A stretch of 64,000 bases of DNA from Nocardia terrae (GCF_009760405.1 NZ_WRPP01000007.1:408912-472911), one strand, 5' to 3'; counted from the first letter of the stretch, positions 35,233 through 44,089 are shown. Notes: a model not told the origin generated them from the sequence alone. Made by a program: numbers and translations.

Positions 35233-36324
35233 ATGGCGAACAGCGGTAGTACCGCCGGGTCTACGGACGCGGTGATCCTGGTAGGAGGCCAGGGCACCCG
35301 TCTGCGTCCGTTGACCTTGTCCGCCCCCAAGCCGATGCTGCCCACGGCCGGACTGCCGTTCCTGCAGCATCTGCTCGCCCGCATCGCCGACGCCGGGATC
35401 ACGCACGTGGTGCTGGGCACCTCGTACAAGGCCGAGGTGTTCGAGGAGCACTTCGGTGACGGCTCCGAACTCGGACTCGAGCTCGAGTACGTCACCGAGA
35501 CCGAACCGCTGGGCACCGGCGGCGGCATCCGCAACGTGCTGCCCAAGCTGCGGGCGGACACCGTCATGGTGTTCAACGGCGATGTGCTGGGGGGCACGGA
35601 TCTGGGCGGGGTCCTCGAGACCCACCACGCCTCCGGCGCGGACGTGACCCTGCACCTGGTGCGGGTCAGCGATCCCCGCGCCTTCGGCTGCGTGCCCACC
35701 GACGAGAACGGCCGGGTCACCGCGTTCCTGGAGAAGACCCAGGATCCGCCGACCGACCAGATCAACGCGGGCTGCTACGTCTTCCGCCGCGAGTACATCG
35801 AGAAGATCCCCGCGGGCCGCGCGGTCTCGGTCGAACGGGAGACCTTCCCGTCGCTGCTGGCCGAGGGCGCGCACATCCAGGGCCACGTCGACACCTCCTA
35901 CTGGCGTGACATGGGCACCCCGGAGGACTTCGTGCGCGGCTCCGCGGACCTGGTCCGCGGCATCGCCCCGTCCCCGGCCCTGCCCGGCCAACGCGGCGAA
36001 TCCCTCGTCCACCCCGGCGCGGGTGTCGCCCCCGGCGCACTGCTCATCGGCGGCACCGTCGTCGGCCGCGGCGCCGAGGTCGGCGCCGGCGCCCGCCTCG
36101 ACGGCGCCATCCTCTTCGACGGTGCCCGCGTGGAAGCCGGTGCCACCGTGGAACGTTCGATCATCGGCTTCGGCGCCCGCATCGGCCCCCGAGCCCTCGT
36201 CCGCGACGCCGTGATCGGCGACGGCGCCAACGTCGGCGCCCGCTGCGAACTACTACGCGGCGCCCGCATCTGGCCCGGCGTAGACATCCCGGACGGCGGC
36301 ATCCGCTTCTCCACCGACGTCTAG
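35233..36324 (+). CDS. manB: Mannose-1-phosphate guanylyltransferase (Rv3264c-like)
   Basis: A 363-residue sugar-nucleotidyltransferase making GDP-mannose for mannolipids, lipoarabinomannan and glycoproteins. N-terminal nucleotidyltransferase domain: GGQGTRLRPLTLSAPKPMLP, MVFNGDVLGGTDLGG (metal Asp), INAGCYVFRREYIEKIPAGR. The C-terminal about 100 residues form a left-handed beta-helix of hexapeptide repeats (GAGVAPGALLIGGTVVGRGA; IIGFGARIGPRALVRDAVIG). The symbol manB follows M. tuberculosis usage; elsewhere manB denotes phosphomannomutase. It is 59 nt downstream of wbbL, probably the same transcript. manA and pmmA for the preceding steps are at 42.9-46.7 kb. Confidence 0.93.
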   Translation: MANSGSTAGSTDAVILVGGQGTRLRPLTLSAPKPMLPTAGLPFLQHLLARIADAGITHVVLGTSYKAEVFEEHFGDGSELGLELEYVTETEPLGTGGGIRNVLPKLRADTVMVFNGDVLGGTDLGGVLETHHASGADVTLHLVRVSDPRAFGCVPTDENGRVTAFLEKTQDPPTDQINAGCYVFRREYIEKIPAGRAVSVERETFPSLLAEGAHIQGHVDTSYWRDMGTPEDFVRGSADLVRGIAPSPALPGQRGESLVHPGAGVAPGALLIGGTVVGRGAEVGAGARLDGAILFDGARVEAGATVERSIIGFGARIGPRALVRDAVIGDGANVGARCELLRGARIWPGVDIPDGGIRFSTDV

Positions 36325-36751
36325 CCAGCCCTCGAGACGGCCGTTCATCCCTCCGGATGGGCGGCCGTTTCGTCCGCTCGATACCGGTAATCGAGCACGG
36401 TGTCGTAATCGAGTGCCGCCAATAGTGATTCGCCGCGCGATGTGAGGCGGCACGACATTCGTGCCCGTGCGAGCGCCGGCGACGATCCCCCGCATCGCGC
36501 AACAGGCCGGGTGCGCGCTGACCGTACCCGGCGAGATGTCCAGCAGCGTGGCCGGCCGAGCGTGGTGTCGGAAGGCCATGGGTTCGCCGGTGTATTCGCG
36601 CTGTGCAGCACAGCGAGCGGATCGGCCCAGGGGCGGGGCTGTGTGCTGCGAGCGCCCGGGACAGCACGGCAGTCGGTGGTATCGAATCGGTATGTCCGCT
36701 GAGCTGCCATAATTGTCGCGTCACCCGATCACCTACGTGGAGTGAGGACAG
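36325..36751. other. 427-bp intergenic stretch, no convincing gene
   Basis: Between manB and the Uma2 gene. Codon bias typical of genes is missing in all frames. The only suggestive piece is a minus-strand ATG frame of about 37 codons near 36345-36458 (starts MSCRLTSRGESLLAALDY) with poor ribosome-binding sequence. The last 40 bp contain the ribosome site of the Uma2 gene. Possibly a decayed gene remnant at the boundary between core and accessory DNA. Confidence 0.4.
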
Positions 36752-37369
36752 ATGACCGCCGATCCGATGCCGAGGGGTGATCGCCCTGTGCCGGACTGGC
36801 CGGTGCCACCCCCGGGCGGGTATTTCGCGGAAGACCTCGACCATATGCGTGATCTGCCCAGGCACACCGAGTTGATCGACGGGAGCCTCGTTTTCGTGAG
36901 TCCGCAGGCGATGTTCCATATGTGGGTCATCGGATTTCTCGATCGCGAACTGACTGCGCAGGCTCCCGACCACCTACTTGTCTGCCGGGAAATGTCGGTC
37001 ACGCTGAGCCCCCGGCAGCGGCCCGAACCCGACATACTCATCGTCACGGCCGATTCGGTGAACGGCCCGCAACAGACTTCGTTTCTGCCTGTCGATGTGC
37101 TGCTCGCCGTCGAGGTCGTATCGCCGGATTCCATTGAGCGCGACCGGAAGCGGAAGCCCCTGCTTTACGCCGAGGCAGAAATCCCGCACTTCTGGCGGAT
37201 CGAGAACTGCGACGGTCGGGCCGTTGTATACGTGTACGAACTGGACCCGGCAACAAAGGTGTACGAGCCGGCCGGCATCTTCCACGACCGGCTCCAGGTC
37301 AGTGTCCCTTTCCCGATCACCTTGGATCTCACCGAGGCCGCTCGTCCGAAGGGCGGTCGCGACAAGTAG
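36752..37369 (+). CDS. Uma2 family protein (DUF820, PD-(D/E)xK nuclease fold)
   Basis: A 205-residue Uma2/DUF820 protein. ATG 36752 has AGGA 4 nt upstream. Fold landmarks are HTELIDGSLVFVSPQAMFHM, the acidic pair in RQRPEPDILIVTADS, VDVLLAVEVVSPDSIERDRK with the Glu and downstream Lys of a PD-(D/E)xK active site, and KPLLYAEAEIPHFWRIE. Uma2 proteins are widespread, often expanded in actinobacteria and cyanobacteria, with no proven role; a nuclease activity is predicted from the fold only. It lies in the variable patch between conserved manB and manA blocks, consistent with later acquisition. Confidence 0.88.
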   Translation: MTADPMPRGDRPVPDWPVPPPGGYFAEDLDHMRDLPRHTELIDGSLVFVSPQAMFHMWVIGFLDRELTAQAPDHLLVCREMSVTLSPRQRPEPDILIVTADSVNGPQQTSFLPVDVLLAVEVVSPDSIERDRKRKPLLYAEAEIPHFWRIENCDGRAVVYVYELDPATKVYEPAGIFHDRLQVSVPFPITLDLTEAARPKGGRDK

Positions 37370-37469
37370 CTTCGGATCGTTCGAGGCTCGGGTACGAGCG
37401 GATCGGCTACGCGGTCCGTTCTGGCGGAACTCGGTTGGCAACACGGTCCTTGGTCCGGATGATCAGACG

Positions 37470-38675
37470 GTGACTTCGGCCGACACCTCTGTCCGCTTGC
37501 CGCCGCTGTTCCGCCGATTCCTCGTGATCCGAGCCGTCTCGCTGGCAGGGAGTGCGATGACGCCGGTGGCGCTGGCGCTTGCCGTGCTGGATACCTCGGG
37601 GCGGCCGGGGGATCTCGGGATCGTGCTTGCGGCGCAGGTGATTCCGCATATCGGGCTGCTGCTGGTCGGTGGGGTGGTGGCGGATCGGGTGTCGCGGCGG
37701 GCGGTGTTGTTGGGGGCCAATCTGGTTCAGGGGGTGACGCAGGGCGCGGTGGCGGGGGTGTTGATCAGCGGGCATTACGGGCTGTTGGTGATCGCCGGGC
37801 TGGAACTCGTCAATGGGGCGGCGGGTGCGTTCGCCGGTCCGGCGCTGCGGGGGATCGTGCCGGAGTTGGTCGCGGAAGCTGCCCTGCAGCGGGCGAATTC
37901 GCTGCTGGCGGGGACACGGAATGCCACCAAGATTCTCGGGCCGACCCTGGCGGGGGTGCTGGTGGCCACGGTCGGCGGGGGCTGGGCGATCGCGGTGGAC
38001 GCGGCGAGTTTTCTCGTCGCGGCAGCGCTGCTCGCCGGTCTGCGATTGGACCGGGGCTCGCGGATCTCGCGGGGCCCGGGTCTGTGGCCGGAGCTGCGAG
38101 CCGGGTGGCGGACGTTTCGGGGGATCCGCTGGGTGTGGGTGACCACGGTGGCGTTCTGCCTGATCAACCTGCTCTATACGGGAATCTGGCAGATCCTGGG
38201 CCCGGCCCTGACCCGGCAGCGGTCCGGAGACGCGGCGTGGGGACTGGTGCTCGGGGTGCGAGCGGTCGGATTACTCGTCATGAGCGCGCTGATGTACCGG
38301 TTCGCCTTCCGATACCTGTTGCGCGCCGGGCAGTTACTGGGTGTGTTCGGCGGATTCGGGCTGCTGGCCCTGGGATTCGGTGCGGGGCTGCCGACGGTGC
38401 TGGGATGCGCGTTCGTGGCGGGGATGGGATTCACCGCCCTCGATATCGCCTGGGAAGTCTCGGTGCAACAGCACGTTCCGCGCGCGATGCTCTCCCGCGT
38501 CTCCGCCTACGGTGATCTGCTGTCCTACATCGCGATTCCGGCCGGGCAGCTGGCGGTGGGCCCGCTGTCCGGCCGGTTCGGTGCGTACCCCGTCGCGTTG
38601 GCCGGTGGAATCGCGTTCGCCCTGGCGTCGCTCGTGCCATTGCTGGTGCCCGACGTCCGGAACCTCCCAGCGTGA
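37470..38675 (+). CDS. MFS transporter (drug-efflux-like)
   Basis: A 401-residue major facilitator permease with about 12 hydrophobic segments. The start is placed at GTG 37470; no strong Shine-Dalgarno is present, so it is tentative. Features: first helix around LVIRAVSLAGSAMTPVALAL, the loop 2-3 motif VGGVVADRVSRRAVLLGANL, GPALRGIVPELVAEAALQRA, LLAGTRNATKILGPTLAGVL, and VSVQQHVPRAMLSRVSAYGD, all typical of the enterobactin-exporter/macrolide-efflux-like MFS group. Likely exports a small hydrophobic compound by proton antiport. It converges on the DUF4267 gene with 7 nt between stops. Confidence 0.9.
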   Translation: MTSADTSVRLPPLFRRFLVIRAVSLAGSAMTPVALALAVLDTSGRPGDLGIVLAAQVIPHIGLLLVGGVVADRVSRRAVLLGANLVQGVTQGAVAGVLISGHYGLLVIAGLELVNGAAGAFAGPALRGIVPELVAEAALQRANSLLAGTRNATKILGPTLAGVLVATVGGGWAIAVDAASFLVAAALLAGLRLDRGSRISRGPGLWPELRAGWRTFRGIRWVWVTTVAFCLINLLYTGIWQILGPALTRQRSGDAAWGLVLGVRAVGLLVMSALMYRFAFRYLLRAGQLLGVFGGFGLLALGFGAGLPTVLGCAFVAGMGFTALDIAWEVSVQQHVPRAMLSRVSAYGDLLSYIAIPAGQLAVGPLSGRFGAYPVALAGGIAFALASLVPLLVPDVRNLPA

Positions 38676-38682
38676 GAATCCC

Positions 38683-39120
38683 TCACACGGTGACGGGAGT
38701 TGCGGCGGGAGCGGTGATTTCGGCGGTCCGGCCCTCGCGGATCAGCAGGAGTCCGGTGAAGGCGACCAGTGCGGCGGTGAGGCCGTGGACGCCGAAGGCC
38801 GTTGTGGTGGAACCGTGGTGGCGCAGGATGCTCAGCATGTCGTTGGCCGGGATGACCGACTGCACCAGCATGGCGATGCCGAGGGCGTAGCGCTGGCGGG
38901 TGGCGAGCAGGGCCACGATGAGCAGGCCCGCCGCGACATCGCGGCCGCCCTTCACGCTCAGGAAGTCGGCGGCTTCGCCGGTCGGGTAGGCGCGAAAGCC
39001 GAAGGTGGGTGCCATGGCCTGCGGGTCGGACAGGTACCGGACGCCGATGTAGCTGATGAAGCCGGCTCCGGCGAGGGCGAGACCGGTGGCGATGCGGGAG
39101 GCGAGGCGTGAGGTGGCCAT
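38683..39120 (-). CDS. DUF4267 small membrane protein
   Basis: A 145-residue membrane protein with four hydrophobic segments (ATGLALAGAGFISYIGVRYL; DVAAGLLIVALLATRQRYAL; GIAMLVQSVIPANDMLSIL; GLTAALVAFTGLLLI). The GGRDVAAG and PANDM-type motifs fit the DUF4267 family. ATG 39120 has GGAG 8 nt upstream. It is divergent from a TetR gene with operator-like repeats between them, so it is almost certainly that repressor's target. Biochemical role unknown. Confidence 0.88.
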   Translation of the reverse strand: MATSRLASRIATGLALAGAGFISYIGVRYLSDPQAMAPTFGFRAYPTGEAADFLSVKGGRDVAAGLLIVALLATRQRYALGIAMLVQSVIPANDMLSILRHHGSTTTAFGVHGLTAALVAFTGLLLIREGRTAEITAPAATPVTV

Positions 39121-39137
39121 GATTTCCACTCCATAAT

Positions 39138-39201
39138 CTAGCGTTGCTAACTGATGAAGCAACGCTAACTCATGCATGGATAGCTTGTCTAGCGGTGCTA
39201 G
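39138..39201. promoter_or_regulatory. Three TetR-operator-like repeats in the divergent promoter
   Basis: Site 1 CTAGCGTTGCTAA (39138-39150), site 2 AAGCAACGCTAA (39157-39168, reverse orientation, forming a 9-bp-armed inverted repeat with site 1) and site 3 CTAGCGGTGCTAG (39189-39201, perfect 5-3-5 palindrome directly upstream of tetR). The shared TAGC-N3-GCTA pattern between DUF4267 and tetR suggests autorepression and control of both genes. Confidence 0.7.
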
Positions 39202-39211
39202 AGTTTTCGTC

Positions 39212-39790
39212 ATGAGCGCCATCCAGACCCGTAAGGAACGAGAGCGCGCCGAACGCCGGCAGCGCATCGTCGACACCGCCCGCGAGATCGCCGAGACCGA
39301 CGGCTGGGACGCGGTGACGGTCCGCAAACTCGCGGACCGCATCGAATACAGCCAGCCCGTGCTGTACAGCCATTTCGCGGGCAAGGACGCCATCGTCTCG
39401 GCCGTCGCCCTGGTCGCCGCCGCCGAATTGACCACGGTCATCCGGGAGCTGCGCGAATCCGCGGACACGCCCGAACAGGGGCTGCGGGCGGTCATCCAGG
39501 GCTATCTCGACTTCGCCCGCGACAGCGCCGCGCTCTACGACGCCCTGTTCCTGCTGCGCACGGACCTGAAGTTCGGCCCGGAGGCGCCGCAGGAGTTGAA
39601 GGACGCGTTCCTGGAACTGCTGCTCACCTTCGCGCCGTTCGCGCCGCCGCACGATGTCGAAACCTTCACCGAGGTCGCCTGGAGCACCCTGCACGGGCTG
39701 GCCACCCTGGACCGAGGAGGTCGGCTGCGGCCCGACTTTCGCGCCCAGCGAATGGAAGTACTGGTCGCCCAATGGGTTCGCGGTGACTGA
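39212..39790 (+). CDS. TetR/AcrR family transcriptional regulator
   Basis: A 192-residue repressor. The start is placed at ATG 39212; upstream in-frame codons fall inside the operator. The N-terminal helix-turn-helix spans about residues 10-55 (RQRIVDTAREIAETDGWDAV; TVRKLADRIEYSQPVLYSHF, AGKDAIVSAV), and the helical ligand domain follows (about 65-190). The YSHFAGKDAI context is typical of TetR regulators sensing small hydrophobic ligands. It likely represses itself and the divergent DUF4267 gene through the TAGC-N3-GCTA repeats. Confidence 0.93.
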   Translation: MSAIQTRKERERAERRQRIVDTAREIAETDGWDAVTVRKLADRIEYSQPVLYSHFAGKDAIVSAVALVAAAELTTVIRELRESADTPEQGLRAVIQGYLDFARDSAALYDALFLLRTDLKFGPEAPQELKDAFLELLLTFAPFAPPHDVETFTEVAWSTLHGLATLDRGGRLRPDFRAQRMEVLVAQWVRGD

Positions 39791-39825
39791 TCCCACGGTT
39801 GCGCCGCCGTGCGGCGGCGCGGGCC

Positions 39826-39831
39826 TACTCT
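39826..39831 (+). promoter_or_regulatory. Leaderless-type -10 (TACTCT) of the oxidoreductase gene
   Basis: TACTCT ends 6 nt before ATG 39838, with no ribosome-binding sequence between. Confidence 0.45.
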
Positions 39832-39837
39832 GAATCC

Positions 39838-41319
39838 ATGGCTGACGCTGTGGTGGTCGGATCGGGTCCCAACGGGCTTGCGGCGGCGGTGATCCTGGCG
39901 CGCGCGGGGCTCGACGTGGAGGTGTACGAGGCCGCCGACACCGTCGGCGGCGGGTGCCGCACGGGGGAGGTGACGCTGCCCGGGTTCCACCACGACCTGT
40001 GCGCGGGGGCGCATCCCATGGCGGTGGCCTCGCCGTTCTTCCGGGCCTTCGACCTGAAGGCCCACGGGGTCGAACTGCTCACCCCGCAGGTGTCCTACGC
40101 GCATCCCCTCGATGGCGGGCGTGCGGGGTTGGCCTGGCGCGACCTCGGGCAGACCGTCGACGGGCTGGGCCGCGACGGCCGGGCCTGGAACCGGCTGTTC
40201 GGACCGCTGGTGCGGAAATGGGAGGACCTGGTCGCGCTGATCATGTCGGACCTGCGCCCGCCGCCCATCGACCCGACCGGGGTGCTGCGCGCGGACCCCG
40301 GCATCGAACTGCGCCTGCTGCGCCGCCTCATCGAACAGTCGACACCGCTGTGGGACATGCGGTTTCGCGAGGACGTCGCGCCCGCCCTGTTGACCGGTGT
40401 GGCCGCGCACGCCATCCGTCCGCCGCGCAGCATTCCCGGCGCGGGGGTCTCGCTGCTGCTGGGCACGCTCGCCCACGTGCGCGGCTGGCCGGTCCCGCGC
40501 GGGGGCAGCCAGGCCATCGTCGATGCCCTGGCCGACGATCTGAAGACGCACGGCGGGCGTATCTTCACGGGACACCGAGTGGATTCGCTGGACGATTTCG
40601 CCGATGTCCGAGCGGTTCTGCTCGATATCGCACCGGCCGAACTGCAGCGCATCGCCACGCTCCCGGCGCGATACAACTTCGCGCTCAACAGGTTCCGGTA
40701 CGGGGGCGCGGCCTGCAAGGTCGACTTCGCGCTGTCGGGACCGGTGCCCTGGCAGGCGCACGGGGTCGACCGGGCGGGCACCGTGCACGTGATCGGCAGC
40801 CGCGCCGAAGCCGTCGCCGCCGAAAAGGCCGTTGCCGCGGGAAGACTCGCCGACAGCCCCTACGTTCTCGCGATCCAGCCCGGCGTCGTGGACCCCACCC
40901 GTGCGCCCGCGGGCAAGCACACCTTCTACACCTACACCCACGTGCCCAACGGCTCCACCGAGGACATGACCGAAGCCGTCACCGCCCAGATCGAACGCTT
41001 CGCACCGGGCTTCCGCGATCTGATCCTGGCCACCCATGTCCGCACGGCGGCCACCATGCCCGCCCACAATCCCAACTACATCGGCGGCGACATCTCGGCG
41101 GGCGAGGTGACGGCTCGGCAGACCGTCTTTCGTCCGGTGCCGCGCTGGAATCCGTACGCGACTCCGTTGTCCGGCGTGTACCTGTGTTCCGCCGCGACGC
41201 CGCCGGGACCGGGTGTACACGGCATGAACGGCTATTACGCCGCTCGCCACGCACTGCGCAAGGAGTTCGGCGTCCTGACCGAACCGCTCGAACTCCTCAC
41301 CGACCACTGGCGCATCTGA
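39838..41319 (+). CDS. FAD-dependent oxidoreductase, phytoene-desaturase-like
   Basis: A 493-residue flavoprotein of the CrtI/amine-oxidase-like group. The N-terminal Rossmann dinucleotide site is VVVGSGPNGLAAAVILARAG, followed by VYEAADTVGGGCRTGEVTLP and FHHDLCAGAHPMAVASPFF. The C-terminal FAD-contact region includes GVYLCSAATPPGPGVHGMNG. It resembles the widespread pyridine-nucleotide-disulfide-oxidoreductase-domain-2 type proteins rather than a confirmed carotenoid enzyme, and no crtB or crtE neighbour is present, so a carotenoid role is not supported. It may oxidise or isomerise a lipid. Leaderless start (TACTCT at 39826). Confidence 0.9.
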   Translation: MADAVVVGSGPNGLAAAVILARAGLDVEVYEAADTVGGGCRTGEVTLPGFHHDLCAGAHPMAVASPFFRAFDLKAHGVELLTPQVSYAHPLDGGRAGLAWRDLGQTVDGLGRDGRAWNRLFGPLVRKWEDLVALIMSDLRPPPIDPTGVLRADPGIELRLLRRLIEQSTPLWDMRFREDVAPALLTGVAAHAIRPPRSIPGAGVSLLLGTLAHVRGWPVPRGGSQAIVDALADDLKTHGGRIFTGHRVDSLDDFADVRAVLLDIAPAELQRIATLPARYNFALNRFRYGGAACKVDFALSGPVPWQAHGVDRAGTVHVIGSRAEAVAAEKAVAAGRLADSPYVLAIQPGVVDPTRAPAGKHTFYTYTHVPNGSTEDMTEAVTAQIERFAPGFRDLILATHVRTAATMPAHNPNYIGGDISAGEVTARQTVFRPVPRWNPYATPLSGVYLCSAATPPGPGVHGMNGYYAARHALRKEFGVLTEPLELLTDHWRI

Positions 41320-41439
41320 GCGCCTCGCGTCACCGAATCCGCGGGCGCGGTGGCCACATCGGTGGCCTTCGGCGGCCCGCGCTTCTCGCGTGCGGGTGGG
41401 AGGGGTTCGGACATGCCCATCGGCCCCGCACGCCGCTGC

Positions 41440-41445
41440 TACGCT
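41440..41445 (+). promoter_or_regulatory. Leaderless-type -10 (TACGCT) of the DUF3052 gene
   Basis: TACGCT ends 6 nt before ATG 41452. Confidence 0.45.
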
Positions 41446-41451
41446 CCCGGC

Positions 41452-41853
41452 ATGGCCGGTTATTCGGGCACACCACTGCCGCGCAAGCTCGGCATCAAGC
41501 CCGAGTTCCGGGTGCTGTTGGCCGGTGCCCCTGCGGATTTCGACCTCGGGGAGCTGCCCGCCGGCACGGAGGTGCACCGTCGTGCGGCCGCCGGTCCCTA
41601 CGACGTGATTCTGGGATTCTGTCCCGACCGGGCCACCCTGGCGCGCCGTTTCACCGGGTGGCGCGGGCGCCTGGCCGTCGACGGCGGACTGTGGCTGGCC
41701 TGGTTGAAGAAATCCAGCGGCGTCCCCACCGATCTCGGTGAGAACGCCGTGCGCGAGTACGGGCTGGCGCAGGGCCTGGTCGACAACAAGGTCGCCGCGA
41801 TCGACGATTCGTGGTCGGGACTGCGCTTCGTGGTCCGCCGCGCCGATCGCTGA
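41452..41853 (+). CDS. DUF3052-like protein
   Basis: A 133-residue small cytosolic protein: PLPRKLGIKPEFRVLLAGAP, AAAGPYDVILGFCPDRATLA, GGLWLAWLKKSSGVPTDLGE, AVREYGLAQGLVDNKVAAID, DSWSGLRFVVRR. These blocks match a widespread bacterial family (LGIKxG, WPKKxSGVPTDL, LVDNKVCAIDxxWSGLRFV) annotated as DUF3052; the fold resembles the distal part of a methyltransferase-like Rossmann domain but without an obvious SAM site. No function is known. ATG 41452 chosen for the -10 at 41440 and typical N-terminus. Convergent with the CDF gene: stop and stop adjoin directly. Confidence 0.85.
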   Translation: MAGYSGTPLPRKLGIKPEFRVLLAGAPADFDLGELPAGTEVHRRAAAGPYDVILGFCPDRATLARRFTGWRGRLAVDGGLWLAWLKKSSGVPTDLGENAVREYGLAQGLVDNKVAAIDDSWSGLRFVVRRADR

Positions 41854-42780
41854 CTACAGTTCGGCGGGCTGGGTCCGGTACAGGTCCGGTTCGATGTAGA
41901 TGACCCGGGCTGCGGGGACCTGGGTTCGGATGCGGGATTCGGCGTCGTCGATGGCCGTGGCGATATCGGTGATCTCGAGGCCGGGGACGATGGAAACCTT
42001 TGCGGCCACCAGCATCTCCTCGGGGCCGAGGTACTGGGTGCGGAGGTGGATGACCCGGTCGATGCGGGTGCCGTCGACCAGGGAATCGCGGATCTTGCGA
42101 TCCTCATCGGGGGTCGCGCCCTCGCCGATCAGCAGGCTCTGCATCTCGATGATCAGGATTACCGCGATGGCGCCCAGCAGGATTCCGATGGCCAGGGTGC
42201 CCACGCCGTCCCAGATCGGTTCGCCGGTGACCATGGTCAGGGTGATGGCGGCGAACGCGAAGATCAGGCCGATGAGGGCGCCGGAGTCCTCCAGCAGCAC
42301 CACCGGCAGTTCGGGGTTGCGCGAGTTGCGGATGAAGCGCCACCAGCTGGCATTGCCCTTGAGCGGGGTGGATTCGCGCATGGCGGTGGTGAAGCTGTAG
42401 CCCTCCAGCAGGATCGCCAGGCCCAGGATGGCGATGGCGACGATCGGATTGGAGAGTTCTTCGGGGTGCTGGATCTTGTGGATGCCTTCCCAGATCGCGT
42501 AGAGCGAGCCGAGGGCGAAGATCACCAGGGCGACCACGAAGGAGTAGAAGTAGCGGTTGCGGCCGTAGCCGAAGGGGTGGAGTTGGTCGGCTTCCTGCTC
42601 GGCTCGGCGCTGACCCAGCAGGAGCAGCGCCTGGTTGGAGGTGTCGGCCATCGAGTGCACCGCCTCGGCCAGCATGGAGGCCGAGCCGGTGATGGCCGCT
42701 CCGACGAATTTGGCCGCCGCGATTCCGGCGTTCGCGCTGAGCGCCGCCAGGATGGCCTTCTTACCGCCGCCCGCAGACAA
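41854..42780 (-). CDS. Cation diffusion facilitator (CDF) transporter
   Basis: A 308-residue metal/proton antiporter. Helices 1-2 include LAALSANAGIAAAKFVGAAI and the metal site SASMLAEAVHSMADTSNQAL (His and Asp of the HxxxD motif); helix 5 carries LEDSGALIGLIFAF with the second acidic site. HPFGYGRNRYFYSFVVALVI is a family signature. The C-terminal cytosolic domain (about 215-308) is the usual ferredoxin-like regulatory module. Likely exports Zn, Mn, Co or Fe; specificity cannot be assigned. It precedes manA on the same strand order but is separated by 79 nt. Confidence 0.94.
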   Translation of the reverse strand: MSAGGGKKAILAALSANAGIAAAKFVGAAITGSASMLAEAVHSMADTSNQALLLLGQRRAEQEADQLHPFGYGRNRYFYSFVVALVIFALGSLYAIWEGIHKIQHPEELSNPIVAIAILGLAILLEGYSFTTAMRESTPLKGNASWWRFIRNSRNPELPVVLLEDSGALIGLIFAFAAITLTMVTGEPIWDGVGTLAIGILLGAIAVILIIEMQSLLIGEGATPDEDRKIRDSLVDGTRIDRVIHLRTQYLGPEEMLVAAKVSIVPGLEITDIATAIDDAESRIRTQVPAARVIYIEPDLYRTQPAEL

Positions 42781-42859
42781 AGAAACCGCCCCTTCCCGTA
42801 TCGATCAATGTCCGTTTTGTCCTAAACGTGCTTGAACGGGAGAGCCTACAGTTCGGTCG

Positions 42860-44089
42860 CTACTCCTCGCCTACCGCGGCGCAGAACAGTTGTGCGGGGC
42901 CGTCGACGGACTGGGCCCGGATACCGCCGTCGGCGGCCGAGATCCAGGCCGCGTGACCGCATTCCACGATCAGGTCGTGATTGCCCTGGAACATCTTCAC
43001 CCGGCCGTGGGTCACCAGGGCGATGACGGGGCCGGTCTGCACCACCGGAACCGGCTCCGCGTGCTCGGCCAGTTCGAAACGGCTGAGCGCGAATTCGGGG
43101 GCGGGGGTGTGATAGCGGAAGACGCTGTCGGAGGTCTGCTCGGGGGTGACGATCGGCAGATCCAGGGGTTCGAAGTCCAGGACGCGCAGCAGCTCGGGGA
43201 CATCGACGTGCTTGGGGGTCAGGCCGCCGCGGAGCACATTGTCGGAGTTGGCCATGATCTCCACGCCCACGCCGCGCAGATACGCGTGCAGGTTCCCGGC
43301 GTCCAGGAACAAGCCCTCGCCGGGCTCCAGGGTGATGCGGTTGAGCAGCAGCGCCGCGAGTACTCCGGCGTCGCCGGGGTAGGCCTCGGCGAGTTCCAGT
43401 GCGGTGCGGATCTCAGGGACGAAATCCTTGCCGGTGGTACCGGTTCGGGCCTCGGACAGATAGCGCACGCAGCCGTCGAGGACCTTGGGGAGCAGGGTGC
43501 TCAGGCTCGCCTGGGGGAGTGCGATCCAGGTGGTGAACAGGGTGCGCAGACCGGCCGAGTCGGGCTGGGCGGCCAGCAGTTCGGCGTACTGGCTCAGCTC
43601 GGGGACGTCGAGGGCGTTGAGCAGGCGCACGGTCCGGCGGGGGTCGCGGAAACCCGCCAGGGCCTCGAAACGGTTCAGCGCCACGACCAATTCGGGCTTG
43701 TGGTTCTCGTCGCGGTAGTTGCGCATCGGGGAGTCGATGGCGACTCCGGTCTGGTTCTCCCGCGCGAAACCCGCCCGCGCCTGCTCGATGCTGGGGTGCG
43801 CCTGCAGCGACAGCGGTTCCTCGGCGGCCAGGATCTTCAGCAGGAACGGCAGCCGGCCGCCGAATTCGCCCGCCACGGGGCCGAGTTCGTGTTGCGGGTC
43901 GGCGCGGACCAGCTCCAGCAGGGATTCGCTGTGCCCGTTGATCTGTACGCGCGCGGGATCGGCGGGGTGTGCGCCGAACCAGAGTTCCGCTTCCGGATGT
44001 GCGGATGGAACCGGTCGTCCGCACAGCTGAGCGAGCGCGGTGCGCGAGCCCCATGCGTAGGAACGCAGCGCACCAACGAGTTCGTGCAC
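42860..44089 (-). CDS. manA: Mannose-6-phosphate isomerase (type I)
   Basis: A 409-residue zinc enzyme interconverting fructose-6-P and mannose-6-P, entry to GDP-mannose synthesis. Cupin motifs: ELWFGAHPADPARVQI, LSLQAHPSIEQARAGFAREN (Gln and His zinc ligands), NYRDENHKPELVVALNRFEA (Glu/His ligands), and GVGVEIMANSDNVLRGGLTP near the C-terminal His-rich region. The GTG at 44089 shares its first base with the stop of the upstream SIS gene (TAGTG), so translation is coupled. Equivalent to Rv3255c. Confidence 0.95.
   Translation of the reverse strand: MHELVGALRSYAWGSRTALAQLCGRPVPSAHPEAELWFGAHPADPARVQINGHSESLLELVRADPQHELGPVAGEFGGRLPFLLKILAAEEPLSLQAHPSIEQARAGFARENQTGVAIDSPMRNYRDENHKPELVVALNRFEALAGFRDPRRTVRLLNALDVPELSQYAELLAAQPDSAGLRTLFTTWIALPQASLSTLLPKVLDGCVRYLSEARTGTTGKDFVPEIRTALELAEAYPGDAGVLAALLLNRITLEPGEGLFLDAGNLHAYLRGVGVEIMANSDNVLRGGLTPKHVDVPELLRVLDFEPLDLPIVTPEQTSDSVFRYHTPAPEFALSRFELAEHAEPVPVVQTGPVIALVTHGRVKMFQGNHDLIVECGHAAWISAADGGIRAQSVDGPAQLFCAAVGEE

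Noticed and set aside
39838..41319. Carotenoid biosynthesis gene (crtI)
   Set aside because: The flavin motifs fit, but no phytoene synthase or GGPP synthase adjoins and the C-terminal region fits a broader oxidoreductase group.
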